Assembly: GCA_025935595.1 (NCBI GenBank)
Contig: JAICUZ010000151.1
Coordinates: 1-6,706 of the forward strand
DNA: 6,706 nucleotides
Source: Burkholderiales bacterium
GTDB taxonomy: Bacteria > Actinomycetota > Thermoleophilia > Gaiellales > Gaiellaceae
Direction: 5' to 3'
Below are positions 1 through 6,112 of the stretch, piece by piece. Below the pieces are notes generated by a model. That model was not told the DNA's origin and did no database searches. It saw nothing but the letters and a program-made list of their open reading frames with translations. How positions within the stretch are numbered: the stretch's first letter is position 1; each line of letters starts with the position of its first letter. A program made the translations under genes and the position numbers.

Positions 1-2390
1 GCCTCGAGGCGCGGACCGGGAAGCGCTTCGGCAGCGAGACCAATCCGCTGCTGCTCTCGGTGCGGTCCGGCGGGCCGATCTCGATGCCGGGAATGATGGA
101 AACGGTCCTCAATCTGGGCATGAGCCGCGACACTGCGCGCGGGCTGGCCCGGGTCACGGGCGACCGTCGCTTCGCGTACGACGCCTACCGCCGCCTGCTG
201 CAGATGTACGGATCGGTGGTCGCGGGCATTGACGGCGCGCGGTTCGAGCTCGCGATCGAGCAGCTGAAGGAGCGGCGCAGGATCGAGCTCGACTCGCAGC
301 TGACCGCATCCGACTTCATCGAGCTCGCCGGCTGGTTCGAGGAGATCTTCCGCGAGGAGACCGGGGCGGAGTTCCCGGCCGACTCGCACGAGCAGCTCAC
401 GTCGGCGGTCAGGGCCGTCTTCGCGTCGTGGGATGCCCCGCGGGCTCGTGTGTACCGGCACGAGTACCGCATCTCGGATGAGCTCGGCACGGCCGTGAAC
501 GTGATGCAGATGGTGTTCGGGAACCGCGATGCGCGGTCCGCGACCGGCGTCTGCTTCAGTCGAAGCCCGGCTACGGGCGAGCCCGGCCTGTTCGGCGAGT
601 TCCTCGTCGACGCCCAGGGCGAGGACGTCGTCGCCGGCATCCGCACGCCCGAGCCGATCGATCGGATGCACGGCCTCTTCCCGCTGGCCTACGAGCAGCT
701 GGAGCGCGCGGTCGGCGAGCTGGAGCGGCACTACCGCGACGTGCAGGACGTGGAGTTCACGATCGAGCACGATCGCCTCTTCCTGTTGCAGACGCGCGGC
801 GCGAAGCGAACTGCGGCCGCAGCGCTGCGCGCCGCCGTCTCGTTCGTCGACGAGGGCGTGATCGAGGACCACGAGGCGGTGCGGCGGATCGAGCCGGCCG
901 CGATCGAGCAGCTGCTCCATCCTGCGATCGATCCTGCGATTCCCGTCGACGTGGCCGCCATCGGCCTCGCGGCATCGCCGGGCGCCGCGTGCGGTGCGGT
1001 CGTGTTCGACGCCGACGACGTCGCCGCCGCGGCGGAGCTCAAGGACGTGATCCTCGTGCGCCCCGAGACGACCGCCGACGACATCCACGGGCTGATCGGC
1101 GCCGTGGGCGTCCTGACCGCGCGCGGCGGGATGACCTCGCACGCAGCGGTCGTCGCGAGAGGCATGGGCAAGCCGTGTATCGCCGGCTGTGCCGCGCTGC
1201 ACGTCGACATCGAGAATCGCACGGCGGAGCTCGGCGGGCACGTGCTCGTCGAGGGCGACGTGATCACCGTCGACGGGACGACGGGGCGCGTCGTGCTCGG
1301 GGCGGTCCCGCTCGTCGAGCCGAAGCCGAACGACGATTTCGAGCTCGTCCTGCAATGGGCGGACGAGGCGCGCGCCCTCGGCGTGCGCGCCAACGCGGAC
1401 ACGCCGGACGACGCGCGCCGCGCGCGGCAGAACGGCGCCGAGGGCATCGGTCTCTGCCGGACCGAGCACATGTTCATGGCCGAGGACCGGTTGCCGGTCG
1501 TGCGGCAGATGATCCTCGCCTCGACCGACATGGAGCGCTCCGCCGCCCTCGCCCGTCTGTTGCCGATGCAGCAGCGGGACTTCGAGGAGATCTTCGAGGC
1601 GATGAGCGGACTGCCGGTCACGGTCCGGCTGCTCGATCCGCCGTTGCACGAATTCCTGCCGCCGCTCGAGGAGATCGAGGACGAGTCGACACGTGAACGG
1701 GTCGCCTCGCTGCACGAGGCGAACCCGATGCTCGGGACGCGCGGTTGCCGCCTCGGGCTCCAGTGGCCCGGCATCTACGAGATGCAGGTTCGCGCGATCG
1801 TCCGGGCCGCCCGAACCGTCGAGGCGCGCACCGGCGTCGCACCGGAGATCGAGATCATGCATCCGCTCGTGGCGTTCGAGCAGGAGCTCGTCCGGCTGCG
1901 CGAGCTGACCGCACGCACGGTCGCCGAGGAAGGAGGGATCTCCTACCTTTGCGGGACGATGATCGAGCTGCCGCGGGCGGCGCTCCGCGCAGGAGATCTG
2001 GCCCGCCACGCCGACTTCTTCTCGTTCGGGACGAACGACCTGACGCAGACGACGCTCGGCTTCTCCCGGGACGACGCGCAGGGCAGGTTCCTCACCTACT
2101 ACCTCGAGCACGGCGTGTTGCCCGAGGATCCGTTCGCGACGCTCGACGTCGAGGGCGTCGGCGAGTTGGTCCGCGTCGCGGTCGAGCGCGGCCGCGCAGC
2201 CAATCCCGACCTGCACGTCGGAGTCTGCGGCGAGCACGGCGGCGATCCGGCATCGATCGCGTTCTGTCACGAGGTCGGGCTCGACTACGTCTCGTGCTCG
2301 CCGTTCCGCGTTCCCGTTGCGCGCCTGGCCGCCGCTCAGGCCGCGCTGGCAGATGTCAACGAGACCGCCTACGTACCGGCAGGCGGCTGA
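1..2390 (+). CDS. ppdK: Pyruvate, phosphate dikinase (PPDK), 5'-truncated by the window edge
   Basis: Catalyses ATP + Pi + pyruvate <-> AMP + PPi + PEP in the cytoplasm, through a histidine that carries phosphate between two distant active sites. The reading frame is already open at position 3 (LEARTGKRFG...), so the GTG at 60 is an internal valine and not the start. Compared with a typical PPDK of about 870-900 residues, roughly 70-80 N-terminal residues, including the start of the ATP-grasp domain, lie upstream. Domains in order: ATP-grasp nucleotide-binding part (to about 860), with SVRSG (Arg codon 63-65) and FTIE...LQTR (Arg codon 795-797); swivelling phosphohistidine domain (about 950-1320), with GGMTSHAAVVARGMG and catalytic His at 1140-1142; C-terminal PEP/pyruvate TIM barrel (about 1340-2370), with TVRLLDPPLHEF (Arg 1626-1628), GLCRTEHMF, GTMIELPRA, GTNDLTQ (Asn-Asp 2034-2039) and CGEHGGDP (Cys 2226-2228). 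All expected catalytic residues that can be seen are present. The segment between DPPLHEF and the NPMLGTRGCRL motif is about a dozen residues shorter than in the clostridial enzyme as I recall it. GAPDH follows after 15 nt, very likely in the same operon. The phosphohistidine and barrel motifs could suggest PEP synthase, but the overall match and the C-terminal end are PPDK. Confidence 0.97.
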   Translation, partial: LEARTGKRFGSETNPLLLSVRSGGPISMPGMMETVLNLGMSRDTARGLARVTGDRRFAYDAYRRLLQMYGSVVAGIDGARFELAIEQLKERRRIELDSQLTASDFIELAGWFEEIFREETGAEFPADSHEQLTSAVRAVFASWDAPRARVYRHEYRISDELGTAVNVMQMVFGNRDARSATGVCFSRSPATGEPGLFGEFLVDAQGEDVVAGIRTPEPIDRMHGLFPLAYEQLERAVGELERHYRDVQDVEFTIEHDRLFLLQTRGAKRTAAAALRAAVSFVDEGVIEDHEAVRRIEPAAIEQLLHPAIDPAIPVDVAAIGLAASPGAACGAVVFDADDVAAAAELKDVILVRPETTADDIHGLIGAVGVLTARGGMTSHAAVVARGMGKPCIAGCAALHVDIENRTAELGGHVLVEGDVITVDGTTGRVVLGAVPLVEPKPNDDFELVLQWADEARALGVRANADTPDDARRARQNGAEGIGLCRTEHMFMAEDRLPVVRQMILASTDMERSAALARLLPMQQRDFEEIFEAMSGLPVTVRLLDPPLHEFLPPLEEIEDESTRERVASLHEANPMLGTRGCRLGLQWPGIYEMQVRAIVRAARTVEARTGVAPEIEIMHPLVAFEQELVRLRELTARTVAEEGGISYLCGTMIELPRAALRAGDLARHADFFSFGTNDLTQTTLGFSRDDAQGRFLTYYLEHGVLPEDPFATLDVEGVGELVRVAVERGRAANPDLHVGVCGEHGGDPASIAFCHEVGLDYVSCSPFRVPVARLAAAQAALADVNETAYVPAGG

Positions 2391-2393
2391 ACG

Positions 2394-2400
2394 AAAGGAG
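2394..2400 (+). promoter_or_regulatory. Ribosome binding site for GAPDH
   Basis: AAAGGAG, 5 nt before the ATG at 2406 and immediately after the PPDK stop codon. It fixes the GAPDH start and shows that the gene can be translated from a PPDK read-through transcript. Confidence 0.85.
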
Positions 2401-2405
2401 CAGTC

Positions 2406-3425
2406 ATGACGACGCGCATTGCAATCAACGGCTTCGGCCGGGTCGGTCGCTGCGCGTTCCGCTCGGCGCTCGAGTCGGGCGCCGATGTGGAGTGGGTCGC
2501 GATCAACGACGTCGCAGACGTCGCCACGCTTGCGCACTTGCTCCGGCACGACACGGTCTACGGGCCGTTCCCAGGCGAGGTGGTCGTTCGCGGTGACCTG
2601 CTCGTCGTCGACGGGACGGAGATCCCGGTGAGCTCCGTGCTCGATCCCGCGGACTTGACGTGGGAGGAGTTGCGGGTCGACGTCGTGCTCGAGTGCACCG
2701 GGAAGTTCCGGTCGAGGGCAGACGCCGCGAAGCACATCGCCGCCGGCGCGAAGAAGGTTGTCCTGTCCGCGCCGGGAAAGGACGTCGACGCAACCATCGT
2801 GCGCGGCGTCAACGACGAGGCATACGTCCCCGGCCGGCACGACGTGATCTCGAATGCGTCGTGCACGACGAACTGCTTGGCGCCGGTCGCGAAGGTCCTC
2901 TCGGACACGTTCGGCATCCGCCACGGCACGATGACGACGGTGCACGCGGTCACGGGCGACCAACGCGTCGTCGACCTGCCACACAAGGACCTGCGCCGTG
3001 CGCGTGCGGCCGGTGCGAACATCGTGCCGACCTCGACGGGAGCGGCGAAGGCGATCGGCCTCGTCGTGCCGGAGCTCGCGGGCAAGCTGCACGGCATCGC
3101 CGCGCGCGTGCCGGTCCTCACCGGGTCGCTCGTCGACCTCACCGTCGAGCTCGAACGTGAGACGACAGCGGACGAGATCAACGCCGCGCTCGAGCGCGCG
3201 AGCGAGAACGGGCTGCACGGGATCCTGCAGGTCTCCCACGAGCCGCTCGTCTCGAGCGACGTGATCAAGTCGTCCTACTCGTCGGTCGTCGACGCCGAGC
3301 TCACGACCGTCACCGGCGGCACTCAGGCAAAGGTCGTCGCCTGGTACGACAACGAGTGGGGCTACGCGACCCGCCTCGTGGAGCTCGCCCAGCGCGTGCT
3401 CGTGCCCGAGCCCGTCCTCGCCTGA
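2406..3425 (+). CDS. gap: Type I glyceraldehyde-3-phosphate dehydrogenase, NAD-dependent
   Basis: Phosphorylating GAPDH: glyceraldehyde-3-phosphate + NAD + Pi <-> 1,3-bisphosphoglycerate + NADH, in cytoplasmic glycolysis/gluconeogenesis. It has 339 residues, a normal full length. The N-terminal Rossmann fold opens with INGFGRVGR (residues 7-15). The second strand ends in VAIND, with Asp35 where NAD-specific enzymes carry an acidic residue, and DLPHKDLRRAR (190-200) keeps the Leu-Pro pair typical of NAD-type GapA; NAD preference is therefore predicted. The catalytic domain has NASCTTNC with nucleophile Cys153 (codon 2862-2864) and TMTTVHAVTGDQ with the base His180 (codon 2943-2945). The phosphate-site motif TSTGAAKA and the C-terminal WYDNEWGYATRLVEL are intact. 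The start is fixed by the AAAGGAG site. The usual neighbours pgk and tpi are absent: it sits between PPDK and an alcohol dehydrogenase, so it may be a second, condition-specific GAPDH copy (inference). An erythrose-4-phosphate dehydrogenase is possible but less likely. Confidence 0.96.
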   Translation: MTTRIAINGFGRVGRCAFRSALESGADVEWVAINDVADVATLAHLLRHDTVYGPFPGEVVVRGDLLVVDGTEIPVSSVLDPADLTWEELRVDVVLECTGKFRSRADAAKHIAAGAKKVVLSAPGKDVDATIVRGVNDEAYVPGRHDVISNASCTTNCLAPVAKVLSDTFGIRHGTMTTVHAVTGDQRVVDLPHKDLRRARAAGANIVPTSTGAAKAIGLVVPELAGKLHGIAARVPVLTGSLVDLTVELERETTADEINAALERASENGLHGILQVSHEPLVSSDVIKSSYSSVVDAELTTVTGGTQAKVVAWYDNEWGYATRLVELAQRVLVPEPVLA

Positions 3426-3448
3426 TCGGGGAATACCCGGTCGGGCTT

Positions 3449-3482
3449 CCGTGCCGGCCCCGATTCAGAAGGGCCGGCACGG
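3449..3482 (+). promoter_or_regulatory. Perfect 12-bp intercistronic stem-loop between GAPDH and ADH
   Basis: CCGTGCCGGCCC (3449-3460) pairs perfectly with GGGCCGGCACGG (3471-3482) around a 10-nt loop. It starts 24 nt after the GAPDH stop and ends 18 nt before the ADH Shine-Dalgarno. No T-run follows on the plus strand (the downstream sequence is purine-rich), so a classical intrinsic terminator is uncertain. It could be a GC-rich actinobacterial-type terminator, an attenuator, or an mRNA-stabilising/processing hairpin that sets different levels of gap and adh. As a perfect palindrome in DNA it could also be a protein-binding site. Confidence 0.6.
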
Positions 3483-3500
3483 CGGCAGGCTCGGAGAAAA

Positions 3501-3506
3501 AGGAGG
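3501..3506 (+). promoter_or_regulatory. Ribosome binding site that decides the ADH start
   Basis: AGGAGG, preceded by a run of five A's, sits 5 nt before the ATG at 3512. The same frame is open further upstream into the GAPDH gene, but this strong site and the family-typical N-terminus MKALVYHGPG place the start at 3512. Confidence 0.88.
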
Positions 3507-3511
3507 CGCTC

Positions 3512-4606
3512 ATGAAAGCGCTCGTGTATCACGGCCCGGGCAAGCGGGCCTGGGAGGAGGTCCCGGATCCGGTGATCGTCGAGCCGACGGACGCCATCGT
3601 CCGCATCGACGTCGCGACGATCTGCGGAACCGACCTTCACATCCTCAAAGGTGACGTGCCGGAGACGACGCCGGGCACGATCCTCGGCCACGAAGCCGTC
3701 GGCACCGTCGTCGAGGTCGGTTCTGCCGTCACGACGATCGAGCCCGGCGACCAGGTGCTCGTCTCGTGCATCACGTCGTGCGGACGCTGCCGTTTCTGCA
3801 AGGAGGGCCACTACGGCCTCTGCACCGGCGGCGGAGGCTGGATCTTCGGCCACACGATCGACGGGCTGCAGGCCGAGCTCGCGCGTGTCCCGTTCGCGGA
3901 CACCTCGGTGTACAAGGTGCCGGCAGGCCTGACGCCGGAAGACGTGATCTTCCTGGCCGACATCCTGCCGACGGCCTACGAGGTCGGCGTGCTGAACGGC
4001 GGCATCCGGCCGGGCGACACCGTCGCGGTTGTCGGCTCGGGCCCGATCGGGCTCGCGACGATCATGACGGCGAAGCTGTTCACCCCGAGCAAGATCATCG
4101 CCATCGACCTTGCGGACGCCCGGCTCGAGAAAGCGCTCGAGTTCGGCGCCGACGTCGGGATCAACAACGGAACGACGGACGCGGTCGCGAAGGTGATGGA
4201 GCTGACGAACGGGCTCGGCGTCGACGTCGCAGTCGAAGCGGTCGGCGTGCCCGAGACGTTCGAGCTCTGCACCGAGATCGTCCGTCCCGGTGGCCGCGTC
4301 GCGAACGTCGGTGTCCATGGGCACCCGGCGACGCTGCATCTCGAGACGCTGTGGATCCGCGACGTGACCATCACCACGGGTCTCGTCGACACGCTCACCA
4401 CACCGCAGCTGATGCGGCTGATCGAGGAGCAGAGGCTCGACCCGGCGCCGTTCGCGACGCATCGGTTCGAGCTCGCCCAGACGGAAGAGGCGTACGACGT
4501 CTTCGCCGCCGCGGCGGAGACTCATGCGCTGAAGGTCGTCCTCACGGCGGAGCCGGTCGCGGTGCTGCCGGAGCACGAGGCCGTGCCCGAGGTCGCTCTG
4601 GTCTAG
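3512..4606 (+). CDS. Zinc-dependent medium-chain alcohol dehydrogenase, predicted NAD(H)-linked
   Basis: A 364-residue member of the medium-chain dehydrogenase/reductase superfamily (GroES-like N-terminal domain followed by a Rossmann domain), catalysing reversible NAD(P)-linked oxidation of an alcohol in the cytoplasm; the substrate cannot be read from sequence. Catalytic zinc ligands visible: Cys38 (ICGTD), His60-Glu61 (GHEAVG) and Asp150 (FLADILPTAYEV), a Cys/His/Asp set like that of the secondary alcohol dehydrogenases of Thermoanaerobacter and Clostridium. Unlike those enzymes as I recall them, it also keeps all four structural-zinc cysteines (90, 93, 96, 104). The nucleotide fold is GSGPIG (175-180), and the second strand ends in Asp199 (IIAIDLADARL), which predicts NAD rather than NADP. 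After the usual end (ALKVVLT) there is an extra tail of about 20 residues rich in Val, Pro and Glu. The start is fixed by AGGAGG and the MKALVYHGPG N-terminus. Last gene of the plus-strand run; it may reoxidise NADH made by the neighbouring GAPDH (inference). It also resembles the ADH I recall from actinobacterial DevR-type clusters. Confidence 0.93.
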   Translation: MKALVYHGPGKRAWEEVPDPVIVEPTDAIVRIDVATICGTDLHILKGDVPETTPGTILGHEAVGTVVEVGSAVTTIEPGDQVLVSCITSCGRCRFCKEGHYGLCTGGGGWIFGHTIDGLQAELARVPFADTSVYKVPAGLTPEDVIFLADILPTAYEVGVLNGGIRPGDTVAVVGSGPIGLATIMTAKLFTPSKIIAIDLADARLEKALEFGADVGINNGTTDAVAKVMELTNGLGVDVAVEAVGVPETFELCTEIVRPGGRVANVGVHGHPATLHLETLWIRDVTITTGLVDTLTTPQLMRLIEEQRLDPAPFATHRFELAQTEEAYDVFAAAAETHALKVVLTAEPVAVLPEHEAVPEVALV

Positions 4607-4619
4607 GGGTGCGTGGCCG

Positions 4620-4653
4620 GACGGGGCGCCGGGACGGTTGCCGGCGCCCCGTC
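4620..4653. terminator. Hairpin at the convergent ADH/HAD junction, possible bidirectional terminator
   Basis: GACGGGGCGCCGG (4620-4632) pairs perfectly with CCGGCGCCCCGTC (4641-4653): 13 bp around an 8-nt loop. It begins 13 nt after the ADH stop, and its right arm touches the last base of the HAD stop codon, so it lies exactly where transcripts from both strands end. Neither side has a T-run, as is common for GC-rich actinobacterial terminators. Position and stem strength support termination; efficiency cannot be judged. Confidence 0.6.
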
Positions 4654-5627
4654 TACGTCTGGGCCGGGCGCAGCGAGCGGTCGAGCAGAGACTCGAGCGC
4701 CGGAACCACGGTGTCGGCGCCGTAGGCGCGCAGCGCCTCGGCCTCCGCGCCCGAGGCGACGCCGATCACCGGCATGCCGATGCTGCGGGCGGCGGCGACG
4801 CCTGCGCCGCTGTGCGTCAGCGAGACCGCGTGCGCCGCCGGCACGCCGAGCTCGGCGCAGGCCGTCAGCAGTAGGTCGGGGGCGGGGCGCGACCGCAGAC
4901 CGAGCGAGCGCATCGTCGCTGCGTCGACGCGCGCGTCGACCAGCTCGGCAAGGCCGGCGGCGCGCAGCATCGGCGACGCCGTCGTGCTGGCGGACACCAC
5001 CGCACGCCTGATGCCGCCGAGCCCGGCGGCCTGGAGGTAATGGTGCGCGCCGGCGAGCGCCGCGACGCCGTGCGAGTGGAGCCCGTGCTCCACCAGCCCG
5101 CCTTTTCGGCGTGCGATCTCGCCGACCGACGAATCGGGAAGCCGGAGGCCCCGACCCGCGAGGAAGAGCCGGATCCCCTCGGTGCGCAGCCTGCCGTCGA
5201 AGTACGCGTGGTAGTCGGAGTCGCGGTCGAACGGCGTGTACGGCGCGCGCTCCTCGTTGGCAAGCGCGAGCAGGACCGGTTCGATCGCCTGGGCCCAGGC
5301 GAATGCGTGCAGCGCGTCGCTGTCGGTCAGGACTCCGTCGAGATCGAAGAGGCATCCGGCGACGGTGTCCGGCAGGCCGAGCCGGTGCGGGGTGATCGCA
5401 CCCGACGACAGCCACGGCGCCGGGCTGACATGGTGCATCGCCGCCACCGTGCGGAGGAGCGCCGCCGTCTCGCGGCGCGCCTCGGTCAGGTGATGTGCCT
5501 CCCGAAAGACCTCCGTGTCCGGAAGCACGACGCGGTCCGCCTCGAGCGCCCGCGCGGCCGCGTCGAGGGCGTGCTGCCACTGCGCGGCCGTCGCGTTCAG
5601 GTTGGGCGGCTGCGTCGGCTCGGTCAC
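4653..5627 (-). CDS. HAD-superfamily protein, beta-phosphoglucomutase-like, with altered motif IV
   Basis: A 324-residue protein. Residues 1-80 are an Ala-rich, probably helical extension; a HAD core with an alpha-helical cap follows from about residue 85. Motif I is FDLDGVLTD, with nucleophile Asp95 and acid/base Asp97 (codons near 5337-5345). The cap keeps the family pattern PFDRDSDYHAYFDG, as in actinobacterial beta-phosphoglucomutase-like proteins (for example M. tuberculosis Rv3400, from memory). Motif II is VVSAS, with Ser212. Motif III is RPAPD, with Arg247 in place of Lys. Motif IV, normally an acidic pair (Glu-Asp) that holds Mg, reads Thr271-His272 (codons 4812-4817) in SLTHSGAG. 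It may therefore be a phosphatase/phosphomutase with unusual metal binding or a non-catalytic binding protein; no substrate is assigned. The start is GTG at 5627, overlapping the upstream stop as GTGA; no clear Shine-Dalgarno precedes it, so reinitiation after the membrane-protein gene is likely. No GH65 phosphorylase, a common partner of beta-PGM, is in view. Confidence 0.85.
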   Translation of the reverse strand: MTEPTQPPNLNATAAQWQHALDAAARALEADRVVLPDTEVFREAHHLTEARRETAALLRTVAAMHHVSPAPWLSSGAITPHRLGLPDTVAGCLFDLDGVLTDSDALHAFAWAQAIEPVLLALANEERAPYTPFDRDSDYHAYFDGRLRTEGIRLFLAGRGLRLPDSSVGEIARRKGGLVEHGLHSHGVAALAGAHHYLQAAGLGGIRRAVVSASTTASPMLRAAGLAELVDARVDAATMRSLGLRSRPAPDLLLTACAELGVPAAHAVSLTHSGAGVAAARSIGMPVIGVASGAEAEALRAYGADTVVPALESLLDRSLRPAQT

Positions 5628-5890
5628 TTCGGCTGCCGGAAGGCGTAGCGAGCGACAACCCAGCTCGTCAGGAACGCGAACAGCGCCAGAACAACCGCCG
5701 ACGGCGTCGACGACGTGTTCGTGCCCGATCCGTTCGAGGTGACGATGTCCGGGCCGAAGAGCGCGTCGAGGCCGACGACAAACCAGATGAGGCCGATCGC
5801 GATCGACGGCCACGTGCCTGCGTCCCGAGGTCGGCGCTCCGACGACGGCGTCGAGAGCGAGGTCATCGGCTCGTGTGCCGCACTCGTCAT
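5624..5890 (-). CDS. Small two-helix membrane protein of unknown function
   Basis: An 88-residue protein that I do not assign to a named family. The N-terminal tail of about 27 residues is polar and Ser/Arg-rich. Transmembrane segment 1 spans about residues 28-46 (starting PSIAIGLIWFVVGL) and segment 2 about 64-84 (starting SAVVLALFAFLTSWVV). A polar Gly/Ser/Thr/Asn loop of about 17 residues joins them and the tail ends RYAFRQPK. Positive charges on both ends suggest N and C termini inside and the loop outside. The ATG at 5890 has a nearly ideal Shine-Dalgarno. Its stop shares GTGA with the start of the HAD gene, so the two are co-translated; a role in localising or regulating the HAD protein is possible but unproven. 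It is divergent from the copper-protein gene across 228 bp. Confidence 0.8.
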   Translation of the reverse strand: MTSAAHEPMTSLSTPSSERRPRDAGTWPSIAIGLIWFVVGLDALFGPDIVTSNGSGTNTSSTPSAVVLALFAFLTSWVVARYAFRQPK

Positions 5891-5895
5891 GGTGC

Positions 5896-5904
5896 ACCTC
5901 CTTT
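5896..5904 (-). promoter_or_regulatory. Near-ideal Shine-Dalgarno for the small membrane protein
   Basis: On the minus strand this reads AAAGGAGGT, an almost full complement of the 16S rRNA 3' end, ending 5 nt before the ATG at 5890. It supports the small gene as real and suggests strong translation of the two-gene unit. Confidence 0.88.
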
Positions 5905-6020
5905 CGCCTCATGGTCGCCGGTGCTGCCCGCGCGCGGATCAGTGCGTTCACGGAGACGCCGTACGGGGGTTTTCGCGTGGTACCGCGATCTGATCGAGCC
6001 GTCGCGCGACGTCACGACGT

Positions 6021-6036
6021 TGCGGGAAAACCCGCA
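6021..6036. repeat. Perfect 6-bp inverted repeat, candidate operator
   Basis: TGCGGG and CCCGCA flank AAAA, giving a 16-bp perfect inverted repeat about 83 bp before the copper-protein start. As DNA it looks like a dimeric regulator site; as RNA it would be only a short tetraloop hairpin. No T-run follows, so a terminator is unlikely. Confidence 0.5.
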
Positions 6037-6105
6037 GGCCGAATCCGTGCTTACCGAGGACGCTGCCCGGGAGCCCCGCTCCTACCGTCGGATCAACCCA
6101 TCCGC

Positions 6106-6112
6106 AAAGGAG
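6106..6112 (+). promoter_or_regulatory. Ribosome binding site for the copper protein
   Basis: AAAGGAG, 6 nt before the ATG at 6119; it fixes the start of the partial gene that runs off the window. Confidence 0.85.

Noticed and set aside
60..62. GTG at 60 as the PPDK start codon
   Set aside because: Positions 3-59 in the same frame encode conserved PPDK sequence (TGKRFG...NPLLLS), so the valine is internal and the gene begins upstream of the window.
919..942. Short tandem repeat (ATCCTGCGAT twice in 24 bp)
   Set aside because: It lies inside the PPDK frame and encodes a HPAIDPAIPV linker; two imperfect units in coding DNA are likely chance.
731..1774. Long minus-strand open frame inside PPDK (347 codons)
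   Set aside because: Ser/Arg/Thr-rich low-quality translation antisense to a fully conserved PPDK region; a GC-bias artefact.
3356..3511. Upstream in-frame extension of the ADH to a start inside GAPDH
   Set aside because: It would overlap the conserved GAPDH C-terminus and has Arg/Pro-rich junk sequence; AGGAGG at 3501 and the typical MKALVYHGPG support the ATG at 3512.
3362..4576. A 404-codon open frame on the minus strand opposite the ADH gene
   Set aside because: Arg/Asp-rich shadow translation produced by GC-biased codons; no recognisable motif or Shine-Dalgarno, and the ADH on the other strand has every expected residue.
5628..5951. Upstream in-frame extension of the HAD protein to 5951
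   Set aside because: It runs through the small membrane protein gene in another frame and gives a composition unlike the HAD protein; the GTG at 5627 with GTGA overlap is the more economical start.
6021..6036. Possible DosR/DevR box or Rex/NsrR site
   Set aside because: The palindrome has the wrong spacing and lacks the inner bases of the DosR consensus as I recall it; it matches no other box I could name, so it is listed only as an unassigned inverted repeat.
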